Source: Modestobacter sp. DSM 44400 (GTDB lineage Bacteria > Actinomycetota > Actinomycetes > Mycobacteriales > Geodermatophilaceae). Taken from it: DNA of 64,000 nt. The translations under genes and the position numbers were made by a program. The stretch covers positions 62,001 through 126,000 of the forward strand of contig NZ_FNOZ01000008.1 of the NCBI RefSeq assembly GCF_900107175.1, given 5' to 3'. Under the pieces are notes generated by a model, which was not told the origin of the DNA, did no database searches, and saw only the letters and a program-made list of their open reading frames with translations. Of the stretch, positions 16,322 through 24,505 are shown piece after piece (within the stretch, counting starts at the first letter, position 1; the number at the start of each line of letters is the position of its first letter).

Positions 16322-17283
16322 GAGGGGTCCTTTCCGCCGGTGGGGTCGGGGACGATCTCGGCGGCCAGTCGGCGCCGGTGGTTGCTGGCGATCGCGTGGG
16401 CGAACGTCACGTCGTTGGTGGTGACCTCCAGCGGGCTGTCCCGCGGATGGCGCAGAAGCAGCACGTCGCCGACGGCCAGGGTCAGCAGGTCCGCGGAGGG
16501 CACCTCGAGCGGGGCGAACCGGACGCTGACGTCCACCGGCACGTGGCTGAGCCGCTCGGTCAGCGCCTCGGTGGCCTTCTGCCGCTTGCGCAGCGCGGAC
16601 TCCGACAGCTGCGGGGAGGCGGCGTTGATCAGCGCTCCGGCGAAGGAGGAGAACGGCAGCACCAGGGTGGCCCTGGGCTCCCGGCTGCCGATCCGCATCT
16701 CGTAGGTGGCCACCATGACCGTCTCCGAGCCGGAGGCGACCTGGGCGAGCTGCGGGTTGTACTCGAGGCCGGCGAGCGCGGGCTGCAACGGCGTGATGTG
16801 CGCGAAGGCGCTCGCCAGCTCGTTCAGCAGCCGCTCGAGGAGGTGACCGGTGATGGTCGACTCCATCGCCGTCATCGGCCGGTCCGGCTGCTCGCCGGCG
16901 CCGGAGCCGCCCAGCATGTGGTCGACGATGGCCATCGCGGCGTCCAGCGGGTAGGCGATGAGGCCCTTGCCCGGCAGCGGCTCCAGCGAGAAGGTCGCGA
17001 TGAAGACCGGCGTGGGGAGCGTGGCGATGTAGTCGTCGTAGGAGAACTGCTCGATCCCGAGGAGCTCCATGCGGGCACCGGTGCGCAGCATCGAGGTCAG
17101 GATGGTGGTCGCCTGGCGGGCGAAGCCCTCCTGCGCGATCTGCAGGATCCGCACGTGCTCGCGGGAGAGCTTGGTCGGCCGGCGGAAGTCGTAGGTGCGC
17201 GGCTCGCTGCGGCGGCGGCCCGACCCGGCGGGAGGCCGGGGGGCGCTGCTGGGCGCTTCGGCAACGGTGTCGGGCAGGCTCAC
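16318..17283 (-). CDS. fliM: Flagellar switch protein FliM, without the usual CheY-binding peptide
   Basis: A 321-residue C-ring protein. RTYDFRRPTKLSREHVRILQ opens the middle domain (about residues 30-220) and is followed by the C-terminal SpoA domain (VPVDVSVRFAPLEVPSADLL). The extreme N-terminus (VSLPDTVAEAPSSAPRPPAG) shows no LSQxEIDALL peptide, which in most FliM proteins binds CheY-P. The start is uncertain: GTG 17283 is chosen, GTG 17355 would add 24 residues that still lack the peptide. Neither has a strong ribosome-binding site. Confidence 0.9.
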   Translation of the reverse strand: MSLPDTVAEAPSSAPRPPAGSGRRRSEPRTYDFRRPTKLSREHVRILQIAQEGFARQATTILTSMLRTGARMELLGIEQFSYDDYIATLPTPVFIATFSLEPLPGKGLIAYPLDAAMAIVDHMLGGSGAGEQPDRPMTAMESTITGHLLERLLNELASAFAHITPLQPALAGLEYNPQLAQVASGSETVMVATYEMRIGSREPRATLVLPFSSFAGALINAASPQLSESALRKRQKATEALTERLSHVPVDVSVRFAPLEVPSADLLTLAVGDVLLLRHPRDSPLEVTTNDVTFAHAIASNHRRRLAAEIVPDPTGGKDPS

Positions 17284-17391
17284 GACCCACTCATCGGCGG
17301 GGGTGGGGCCGGTCCTGACCGGCCAGCACCCGACGAGCACCCGCGAGGGGCGCACGCCGGGTTCTGTGGGTACGGGAGTGGACTGCTGTGA

Positions 17392-17844
17392 CTACTGGGT
17401 GACGTACTCCGTGTAGTAGATCGACATCACGGTGTCGTGGTACGCGTGCGCGATCGACTCCTGCAGCGCGGCCTTCATGGCCTCGCGGTTGGTCTGCACG
17501 TCCCCGAGTGCGGCGCCGGAGAACTGGGCGATGGCCAGGTCCAGCGCCTTGGCCCCGTTCGGCTCGGATCCGTCTCCCGCCGACGCGTCGGCGGTGAACT
17601 GCAGGGCGATGCCGAGCTTGAGGTAGCTGCCGCCGGCCAGGTTGATGGCGACCGGGTCGATCTCCAGGACCGCACCGGGCTCGGGCTCGGCCGCCTCGGC
17701 GCTGCCGCCGGAGAAGACGAGGAAGTACGCCCCGGCCCCGATGACCAACACGGCGGCCAGCGCGATGACGAGCAGCTTCTTCTTGCCGCCCTTGGTGCCC
17801 TCCTCGTCGGTGGCGGCGTCCTTGTCCTTCGTCTTCCTGTTCAC
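17392..17844 (-). CDS. fliL: Flagellar basal body-associated protein FliL
   Basis: A 150-residue protein with a charged cytoplasmic start (VNRKTKDKDAATDEEGTKGG), one helix near 24-45 (LLVIALAAVLVIGAGAYFLV) and a periplasmic-type domain ending MSIYYTEYVTQ. FliL associates with the stator. GTG 17844 overlaps the motB stop by 4 nt (GTGA). An intergenic gap of about 108 bp to fliM (from 17284) follows, with no evident terminator. Confidence 0.92.
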   Translation of the reverse strand: MNRKTKDKDAATDEEGTKGGKKKLLVIALAAVLVIGAGAYFLVFSGGSAEAAEPEPGAVLEIDPVAINLAGGSYLKLGIALQFTADASAGDGSEPNGAKALDLAIAQFSGAALGDVQTNREAMKAALQESIAHAYHDTVMSIYYTEYVTQ

Positions 17845-18767
17845 GGTTGGCTCCCTTCTGAAGTGGCGTCGATGCCGGGCAACAGTGCGTTGGCCTCGGC
17901 CGAGGCGGTGGACAGCACGACGATGTCGACGCGCCGGTTGACGGACAGGGCGTTCGGGTCGGAGTCGGGCACCAGCGGCCGGGTGTCGCTGTATCCGGTT
18001 GCCGACATCCGGCCCTCCGGGACGCCGTCGGAGTCGGTCAGGTGCAGCAACACGGTGGTGGCCCGGACGGCGGAGAGGTCCCAGTTCGACCGCCACGGTC
18101 CGCCCCGGGTCACCGGCAGTGAGTTCGCGTGGCCCTCGACGCGCAGCTGCTCCTCGAGGGTGGCGAGCGTGGGCCCGAGGGCGTCGAGGACCCGGCCGCC
18201 TTCGGGGCGGAGGTCGGCCTCCTCGGCGTCGAAGAGCACCTCGTCGGCGACGACGTGCACGACCAGGCCCCGCTCGTCGATCTTGAAGGTGGCCGCGTCC
18301 GGGTAACCGGCCTGGGCCAGGGCCGCGGCGAGTGCGTCCCGGGCGGCGGCCAGTCGGTCGTACGCGGCCTGCGCCTCGGCCGCTGTCTGCTGGGCCTCCT
18401 GCTTGGCCACCTCGGCGGCGGCCTTTGCCTCGGCGTCGGTCTGCGCGGTCCCGTCGATAGCGGCCTGGGACTGCACCTGCACCGGCTGGAGCGGGTCGGT
18501 CGTGTCGGTCTCCAGCGCAGCGCCGTCGTTGAGGATGGTGACCGGGGCGCCGAAGCCCTGCTGCAGCCCCTGCGAGAACGCGCTGAACTTGGTGACGTCG
18601 ACCTGACTGAGCGCGTACAGCACGATGAACAGGCACATCAGCAGCGTCACCATGTCGGCGTAGGAGACGAGCCACCTCTCGTGGTTCTCGTGCTCCTCCT
18701 CCTCGTGCTTCTTGGCCCGGCGTCCGCCGTGGCCACCATGGGCGCCGGCGGGCTTCTTCCCGCTCAT
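17841..18767 (-). CDS. motB: Flagellar stator protein MotB
   Basis: A 308-residue protein. After a His/Glu/Lys-rich start, RWLVSYADMVTLLMCLFIVL carries the proton-binding Asp at residue 38 within the single helix. A coiled, Ala/Glu-rich linker (about residues 95-160) leads to an OmpA-like peptidoglycan-binding domain (VEGHANSLP, RATTVLLHL, NRRVDIVVL). The helix has Asp, with no polar pattern pointing to sodium use, so a proton motor is likely. Overlaps motA by 4 nt. Confidence 0.95.
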   Translation of the reverse strand: MSGKKPAGAHGGHGGRRAKKHEEEEHENHERWLVSYADMVTLLMCLFIVLYALSQVDVTKFSAFSQGLQQGFGAPVTILNDGAALETDTTDPLQPVQVQSQAAIDGTAQTDAEAKAAAEVAKQEAQQTAAEAQAAYDRLAAARDALAAALAQAGYPDAATFKIDERGLVVHVVADEVLFDAEEADLRPEGGRVLDALGPTLATLEEQLRVEGHANSLPVTRGGPWRSNWDLSAVRATTVLLHLTDSDGVPEGRMSATGYSDTRPLVPDSDPNALSVNRRVDIVVLSTASAEANALLPGIDATSEGSQP

Positions 18768-19534
18768 GCCGCCTCGCGTTGCTGTTCACCCGGCGGCACG
18801 AGCGAGGTGAGCTTCTGCCGGACGGTGCGCGGGCTGGTGCCGGCCTGGATCTCGGCGATCCCCTCGACGAGCAGCTCCATCTGGGCCGCCTGGAGGTCGC
18901 TGGTCCGGGTGATCTTGGCGCCCATGGGCAGCCAGAAGACGTTGGCCGACAGCACGCCCCACAGGGTGGCGACGAAGGCGCCGGCGATGAGCGGCCCGAG
19001 GCTGTCGGGGTTGGACAGGTTCTCCAGCACGTGGATGAGTCCGACGACGGTGCCGATGATGCCGATCGTGGGGGCGTAGCCGCCCATGGCGTTGAAGAAC
19101 TTGGCGGCGACCTTGTCCTCGGCCTTCTTGGCCGCGATCTCGCCCTCCATGATGGCCCGCAGGTCCTCGGGGTCGGTGCCGTCGATGCTCATCTGCAGGC
19201 CGCGCTTGAGGAAGGGGTCGTCGATCGACTTGACCTCGGCCTCCAGGGCCAACAACCCCTCCTTGCGGGCCTTCTCGGCCAGCTTCACCAGGGTCTGGAT
19301 CCGCTCGGTGACCGGGGGGATCGCCGGCGGCAGCGCGGCCATCTTGAACCAGCCGCCGATCTTCTTGACGTCGGTCATGGTCGAGCCGGCTATCGCGGCA
19401 CCGAAGGTGCCGCCGAAGACGAGGAGCATCGGGGGTAGCAAGATGATGGCCATGGGGGACGAGCCCTCCATGATCATGGTGACCAGCAGGGCGACGGTCG
19501 CCAGACCGAAACCGATCAGGGTGGCCGGGTCCAT
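18764..19534 (-). CDS. motA: Flagellar stator protein MotA
   Basis: A 256-residue protein with four helices. The cytoplasmic loop contains LAEKARKEGLLALE (about residues 88-101), which contacts FliG. GGYAPTIGIIGTVVGLI near 149-165 carries the conserved helix-3 proline, and WGVLSANVFWLPMGAKI lies near the end. It starts 3 bp after flbD ends. It forms a MotA5B2-type proton channel with MotB. Confidence 0.96.
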   Translation of the reverse strand: MDPATLIGFGLATVALLVTMIMEGSSPMAIILLPPMLLVFGGTFGAAIAGSTMTDVKKIGGWFKMAALPPAIPPVTERIQTLVKLAEKARKEGLLALEAEVKSIDDPFLKRGLQMSIDGTDPEDLRAIMEGEIAAKKAEDKVAAKFFNAMGGYAPTIGIIGTVVGLIHVLENLSNPDSLGPLIAGAFVATLWGVLSANVFWLPMGAKITRTSDLQAAQMELLVEGIAEIQAGTSPRTVRQKLTSLVPPGEQQREAA

Positions 19535-19537
19535 GGG

Positions 19538-19825
19538 TCAGCGCTCCTCACGGGTGGGGAACGGCACCACGGAGGAGGACTCGTTGTCCCCCACCGCGGT
19601 GCGGGACGACGGGCGGTACTCACCGCGGTCCATCTGGAAGGCGACCGCCTGCACGCTCGCGCGGTAGTCGCGGATCTCCCGGAGCACGACGTCCACGCTC
19701 TCGGCGACGACGTACTTCGTGTCGTCGACCAGCGCGATGACGGTGTCGGGGTGTCCCTCGACGCGGGCGATCAGGTCGGGGTTGAGCGCGAAGTGCTCCC
19801 CGTTCAGGCGCGTCACTCGGATCAC
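19538..19825 (-). CDS. flbD: Flagellar protein FlbD family
   Basis: A 95-residue protein beginning VIRVTRLNGEHFALNPDLIA, the small FlbD fold found between the hook and stator genes in Gram-positive flagellar operons. Its function is poorly known. The frame is open upstream, but GGAGGA lies 8 nt before GTG 19825, and similarity starts there. The last 25 residues are Ser/Arg rich and variable. Confidence 0.88.
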   Translation of the reverse strand: MIRVTRLNGEHFALNPDLIARVEGHPDTVIALVDDTKYVVAESVDVVLREIRDYRASVQAVAFQMDRGEYRPSSRTAVGDNESSSVVPFPTREER

Positions 19826-19979
19826 GGCGGGGGTCCTCCGGGGTGGGGTCAGGGTTCGGGTCCAGTTCGGGACCACGTCCCACGTCTGGTGCATCGGCCT
19901 CCGGCGGAGACCGCTTGAGCGGGGGCGGCGCGGCCACCACCCGAGGGGGTGACCGCGCCGCCCGGTCAGGCGCACGGGA

Positions 19980-21227
19980 TCACTGCTTGAGGTTGACCAG
20001 TTCCTGGAGGACCTGGTCGGAGGTGGTGATCACGCGGCTGTTGGCCTGGAAGCCGCGCTGGGCGACGATCAGGTTGGTGAACTCCTCGGCCAGGTCCACG
20101 TTGGACATCTCCAGCGCGCCGGCCGACAGCGAACCGCGCCCGCCGGTGCCGGCCACCCCGATGAGGGCCAGGCCGGAGTTGTCCCCGGTCGTGTAGGAGC
20201 TGTTGCCGGCCTTGGCCAGGCCGCCCGGGTTGCTGAAGCTCGCCAGCGCCAGCTGGCCGATCGGCTGCCGGAGGCCGTTGGAGTAGACGCCGGTGATGGT
20301 GCCGTCGTTGCTCAGCGCGAACGACTGCAGGGTGCCCATGGCCGCGCCGTCCTGCTCGGTCGCGGTCACGGTCGTCTTGCCGCCGTACTGGGTTACCCCG
20401 GTCATGTCCAGCGTCACCGGGCCGGGCCAGTCCGCGTTCCGGGGGGTGAACCTCAGCGTCGCGTCCGTGGGCGGGTCGAACCGGCCCTGGGCGTCGAAGG
20501 AGAGCGACTTGGTAGTCGTCGGGACGCCAGACCCGTCGTCCAGGGTCAGCGGACCGGTGTCATCGGAGACCTGCATGTCCCAGCCGGTGGCGGTGCGGGT
20601 GTAGGTGTAGGTGATCGCCTGGGCGTTGCCCTGCGGGTCGTACATCTCGATCTGCGCCTGGATGGCGGTCGGCGGCGTGGTCACCTTCGCCTCGCTGTCC
20701 AGGTTGCCGGCGATCTTCGCGCTGGTGGTGGCCACCGGTGCCAGGCTCTCGCCGTAGGGCACCGAGAGCGGGCCGATGGGGCCGTTGGTGTTGACCACGC
20801 CGTCCGCGTTCGCCGTCCAGCCCTGCAGGACGCCGCCGTCGGGGGTGACCAGCTTGCCGGTGCCGTCGAAGTCGAAGGAGCCGGCGCGGGTGTAGAGCTG
20901 CTGGTTGCCGCTCTGGGTGACGAAGAAGCCGTCGCCGTTGATCATGAAGTCCGTCGAGCGGCCGGTGTTCTGCGCCGCGCCCTGCCCGAAGTTCGTGGTG
21001 ATGCCGGCCAGCTTCACGCCGAGGCCGACCTGGGCCGGGTTGGTGCCGCCGGTCTCACCGGTCGGCGAGGAGCCGTTGCGCAGCACCTGGGACAGGGTGT
21101 CCTCGAAGACGGTCTGGCTGCCTTTGTAACCGACGGTGTTGACGTTGGCGATGTTGTTGCCGGTCACGTCGAGCTTGGTCTGGTGGGCGCGCAGTCCGGC
21201 GATGGCGGAATACATGGAACGCAGCAT
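19980..21227 (-). CDS. flgE: Flagellar hook protein FlgE
   Basis: A 415-residue protein with the rod/hook N-terminal heptad region (MLRSMYSAIAGLRAHQTKLD, then NNIANVNTVGYK), NGDGFFVTQSG near 95, and the matching C-terminal coil (VDLAEEFTNLIVAQRGFQAN). The length fits the hook subunit; the shorter distal-rod proteins FlgF/FlgG (about 260 residues) are not seen anywhere in the window. flgD lies just upstream, as expected because FlgD caps the growing hook. Confidence 0.94.
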   Translation of the reverse strand: MLRSMYSAIAGLRAHQTKLDVTGNNIANVNTVGYKGSQTVFEDTLSQVLRNGSSPTGETGGTNPAQVGLGVKLAGITTNFGQGAAQNTGRSTDFMINGDGFFVTQSGNQQLYTRAGSFDFDGTGKLVTPDGGVLQGWTANADGVVNTNGPIGPLSVPYGESLAPVATTSAKIAGNLDSEAKVTTPPTAIQAQIEMYDPQGNAQAITYTYTRTATGWDMQVSDDTGPLTLDDGSGVPTTTKSLSFDAQGRFDPPTDATLRFTPRNADWPGPVTLDMTGVTQYGGKTTVTATEQDGAAMGTLQSFALSNDGTITGVYSNGLRQPIGQLALASFSNPGGLAKAGNSSYTTGDNSGLALIGVAGTGGRGSLSAGALEMSNVDLAEEFTNLIVAQRGFQANSRVITTSDQVLQELVNLKQ

Positions 21228-21283
21228 GGGGAGGAGCTCCTCGCGGGGTGGGGGGTCGACCGGGATGAGGTAGGGGGCGCGGG

Positions 21284-21709
21284 TCAGCTGCCGGCGAAGA
21301 CCTCGGTGATGCGGCCCAGCGGCACGGCGACGCCGCCGACCATGGCCTTCGCCTCGCTGGTGTCGGTGGCGATCACGACGGAGCTGACCTTGCCGGTGGC
21401 CGTCGTCCCGTCCTCGGCGGTGTAGGACACCGACTGGCCGACGAGCGTGCCGGCGCTGGTGGCCCGCTGCATGGCCAGCATGGCGGCGTTCTGGGTGGCG
21501 ATCTGCTGCAGCTGCTCCACCTGGCTGAAGGTGGCGGTCTGCGCCATGAGCTCGCTGCTGCTGGCCGGGTTGCTCGGGTCCTGGTACTTCATCTGGGCCA
21601 CCAGCAGCTTGAGGAAGGTGTCCTTGTCCATCTGGTCGGACCGGTCCACCATCGTGGCGGCGTTGCTCGTGGCCTGCGGGCCGGTGCTGCCGGCGATCGG
21701 GCTGCTCAT
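21284..21709 (-). CDS. flgD: Flagellar hook assembly protein FlgD (short form)
   Basis: A 141-residue protein with the conserved FlgD N-terminal block (MDKDTFLKLLVAQMKYQDPS, then MAQTATFSQVEQL) and a short beta part (GQSVSYTAEDG). Proteobacterial FlgD has a further C-terminal FlgD/Tudor-like part, so this is the compact Gram-positive form. The open frame extends upstream to 21793, but homology starts at ATG 21709. Confidence 0.92.
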   Translation of the reverse strand: MSSPIAGSTGPQATSNAATMVDRSDQMDKDTFLKLLVAQMKYQDPSNPASSSELMAQTATFSQVEQLQQIATQNAAMLAMQRATSAGTLVGQSVSYTAEDGTTATGKVSSVVIATDTSEAKAMVGGVAVPLGRITEVFAGS

Positions 21710-21728
21710 CGTGTGCCTCGTCTCCGTC

Positions 21729-23093
21729 TCAGGCTCGGACGTCCACGCCGGGTGACGCAGACGAGGAGGAGGTGAGGACGGGGCCGCCCTCACCGAGGTG
21801 GGTGCCGGGCGGGGCCCAGGCGCTGGGGCGGTCCTGCGGGGGCGACTGCTGGCCGCCGGTACCGGAGCCGGTGCCGGCGCCGCGGGCGTCGGCGAGCAAC
21901 TGCTGGGCCGACCGGGTGTCCGGACCGTTGCCGCGGGCGGCGTCGGCGTCGACCTGGAGGCGGGACAGCGTCAGACCGGCGCTCTCCAGGTCCCGGCGGA
22001 GCTCGGGGAGGGCGTCGGTGAGCGCGTGCCGGCCGTGCTCGGAGGCGCCGTGCAGTGTCATGTCCAGCGTGCCGTTGGAGATGGTCACCTGCACCGCCAC
22101 CGGGCCCAGGGAGTCCGGGGTCACGACCAGGGTCATGGTCTGGGTGCCGTCCGGCGCGTTGCGCAGGACGGCGAGCTGCGGCGCCAGCTGGGCGGCCACG
22201 GGCGGCTGCGGAGCCGCCGCCGGGGCGGCCGGCGGAGCGGCGGTGGCCGCCGTGGCCGGTGCCGGAGCGCCCAGCCCGGCCGGGGTCAGGTCGGTGGCGG
22301 CACCGCTGTCGCCGGGAGCCGCCGGCGGTGCGGGCGGGCCCGGCGCGCCGTCGGGCGGCCCGCCGGCGTCGGAGGTGTCGGCCGAGCCGTCTGCCGGAAC
22401 CGCCAACAGCGGGGCGGCCGTGTCGCTGCTGCCGCTGCCGCTGCCGCTGATGCTGCTCGCGCCGGTCGGCGGAACGGCGGCGCCCGCGGACCGGTCCGCC
22501 GGCACAGTGACCACGGGAAGACCGGTCGCCGCAGTCAACGCGCCCACGGTGCCCGATGCCGATGCCGATGCCGATGCGGTCGCCGCCGGCGGCTCGGGCA
22601 GCACGCCGGCCGGGGCCGTCGGCATGGCCTCGGCGGTCGGGTCGGAACCGGTGGGCAGTGCGATCAGGGTCAGGTCACTGCCGGTGGGCGCGGGCGCCGC
22701 GGATTCGCCGACGGGAGCGGCACCGGGGATGCCGGTGGCCACCGGGTCGACCGCGGTGGGGACCGGGGTGGCAGGCGGGGGAACGGGCAGGCCGAGGGAG
22801 GCCATGAGCAGCGCCCACGTCCCGCCGGGCAGGACCGTCGCGTCGGGGGTGGGCACCGGGTCCTCGGCGGGAGCGTCCAGGGCGCCGGGGGCCTCCGTCG
22901 TGCCGGTGGACGCCCCCGACGCGGCGGCCGCGGAGGCGCGCCCGCTGGCCGGCTGCCCTGACGAGCCGCCGAGGGCGTCGTCCAGGGCGCTGGCGAAGGC
23001 GGGGCCGCCGTCGGCGGACCCCGCCTGGGCGCTGCCGCCGGCGGTGCCGATCGCGGGCGCCGAGGGCCCCGCCATCGAGGTGGGAGCCGTCAT
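21729..23093 (-). CDS. fliK: Hook-length control protein FliK
   Basis: A 454-residue secreted ruler protein. Residues about 1-310 are Ala/Pro/Gly/Thr-rich and low-complexity, as expected for the measuring part. The C-terminal Flg_hook domain (TLVVTPDSLGPVAVQVTISN, then DLESAGLTLSRLQVD) contacts FlhB to switch export. GGAGG lies 7 nt before ATG 23093, which also overlaps the preceding stop (ATGA), so it is preferred over ATG 23099. Only the C-terminal domain is recognisable by motif. Confidence 0.9.
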   Translation of the reverse strand: MTAPTSMAGPSAPAIGTAGGSAQAGSADGGPAFASALDDALGGSSGQPASGRASAAAASGASTGTTEAPGALDAPAEDPVPTPDATVLPGGTWALLMASLGLPVPPPATPVPTAVDPVATGIPGAAPVGESAAPAPTGSDLTLIALPTGSDPTAEAMPTAPAGVLPEPPAATASASASASGTVGALTAATGLPVVTVPADRSAGAAVPPTGASSISGSGSGSSDTAAPLLAVPADGSADTSDAGGPPDGAPGPPAPPAAPGDSGAATDLTPAGLGAPAPATAATAAPPAAPAAAPQPPVAAQLAPQLAVLRNAPDGTQTMTLVVTPDSLGPVAVQVTISNGTLDMTLHGASEHGRHALTDALPELRRDLESAGLTLSRLQVDADAARGNGPDTRSAQQLLADARGAGTGSGTGGQQSPPQDRPSAWAPPGTHLGEGGPVLTSSSSASPGVDVRA

Positions 23094-24052
23094 GACCATG
23101 CCTCCGCTGCGTGGGTGACCTTGCGGACGTAGTCCTGCGTCTCGGGATAGGACGGGATGCCGCCGTGGCGCTGCACCGTGCCGGGCCCGGCGTTGTAGGC
23201 GGCCAGTGCCAGGTCGGTGGAGCCGAACTGCTCGCTGAGGCTGCTGAGGTAGCGGGCGGCGCCGTCGATGGCCGACGCCGGGTCGCCGGGGTCCACCCCG
23301 AGACCGCGCGCGGTGGCCGGCATGAACTGCATCAGCCCCCGGGCGCCGGCGGGGGAGACCGCCGAGCTGTTGAAGTTCGACTCGGTCTTGGCCACCGCGG
23401 CGAGCAGTGCGGGGGAGATGCCGTACTTGCTCCCGGCCTGGGTGAACAGGTCGGCGTAGGGCACCCCGGCCAGGCTGCCGCGGCCCGAGGCGGCCGGGAC
23501 GCCGACCGCGGTGGCGCCGCTGTCGGGGAGCACGCGGCGGATGACGGTGGGGGTGCCGACGGACTGCACCTTCACCACCTCGCCCTCCTGCGGCGCGGCG
23601 ATCATCTGCCCGTTGCCGATGTAGATGCCGACGTGGTCGACCCCGGTACGGGAGGACGAGTAGTCGAAGAACACCAGGTCACCGGGCTGGGCATCGGCGA
23701 GCGAGCCCACCGCGCGGCCGGCGGTGGCCTGCTGCGACGACGTCCGGGGCAGGTCGATGCCCAGGTCGGCGAAGACCCGCTGGGTCAGGCCCGAGCAGTC
23801 CAGGCCGGAGGCCGGGTCGGTACCGCCCCACTGGTAGGGCACGCCGACGTACTTGGCGGCGGCGGTGATCACGGCGGAGCCGTTGCCGACAGAGCCGGCG
23901 CCGAGCGAGCCGGCGGAGCTGGTGGCGCCGGCGCCGTTGAGGCCGGCGGAGGCCGCCGCGCTGGCCCACTGTGTCCGGGGGGCCACCGGCGAGGTGAGGA
24001 AGCGCGTGTGGATCTCACTGATCCGGCTGTGCACCGCGGTCAGACCGTCCAC
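23090..24052 (-). CDS. Flagellar NlpC/P60 endopeptidase fused to a lytic transglycosylase
   Basis: A 320-residue protein with two wall-cutting domains. The NlpC/P60 part (about residues 58-175) has GVPYQWGG, LDCSGL with catalytic Cys near 86, and VDHVGIYIGNG with the His near 134. The SLT part (about 200-315) has KTESNFN with the catalytic Glu near 216, GARGLMQFMPATARGLG and ALAAYNAGPGTVQ. It lies between fliJ and fliK and probably opens peptidoglycan for the rod, taking the place of FlgJ. No standard signal peptide is seen, so it may be exported by the flagellar apparatus. GTG 24052 overlaps the fliJ end by 13 nt; GTG 24034 is an alternative. Confidence 0.85.
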   Translation of the reverse strand: MDGLTAVHSRISEIHTRFLTSPVAPRTQWASAAASAGLNGAGATSSAGSLGAGSVGNGSAVITAAAKYVGVPYQWGGTDPASGLDCSGLTQRVFADLGIDLPRTSSQQATAGRAVGSLADAQPGDLVFFDYSSSRTGVDHVGIYIGNGQMIAAPQEGEVVKVQSVGTPTVIRRVLPDSGATAVGVPAASGRGSLAGVPYADLFTQAGSKYGISPALLAAVAKTESNFNSSAVSPAGARGLMQFMPATARGLGVDPGDPASAIDGAARYLSSLSEQFGSTDLALAAYNAGPGTVQRHGGIPSYPETQDYVRKVTHAAEAWS

Positions 24053-24495
24053 GTCTCCTCCTCCTCTCTGCGCCGGGTCTCGCCGTGCTGGCGGGTGACC
24101 AGGTCGTCCACCGTGCGTGCCTCGGCGGCGTCGGCTGCGGTCTGCAGCCGGGCCACGTGCCGTTCCCGCAGTCGCTCCAGGCCCTTGGAGCGCTGGGCGG
24201 CCGCGGTCCACTGGCCCCGAACCACCTCCGCCTGCTCGGCGTGGGCGATCGCGAGAGCGCGTGCAGCCGCTACATCGGCAGCCGCGGTGCGCGATGCGAC
24301 CATCGCGGCGACGAAGTCCCCGGACGACGCCGTCGCCGGCAGCCGGGAGGAGGCGAGCGCGAGGGCCTGTTCGTCGGCCCGCCGGGACGCCTCGGTGGCC
24401 TTCCGGGCGGCAGCGGCGGCCGCCATCGAGGCGGCGCGTTCCTGCGAGCGGCGCAGGCGGAGCACCGGTTCCAGCCGGAAGACCGGCTGTTTCAC
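24040..24495 (-). CDS. fliJ: Flagellar export chaperone FliJ
   Basis: A 151-residue, highly helical protein rich in Ala, Arg and Glu with no membrane segment. It begins VKQPVFRLEPVLRLRRSQER, the typical FliJ opening, and forms an antiparallel coiled coil that stirs the FliI ATPase. Its place directly after fliI and before the wall hydrolase and fliK supports the call. Confidence 0.85.
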   Translation of the reverse strand: MKQPVFRLEPVLRLRRSQERAASMAAAAAARKATEASRRADEQALALASSRLPATASSGDFVAAMVASRTAAADVAAARALAIAHAEQAEVVRGQWTAAAQRSKGLERLRERHVARLQTAADAAEARTVDDLVTRQHGETRRREEEETWTV

Positions 24496-24505
24496 GCCGC
24501 GACCC

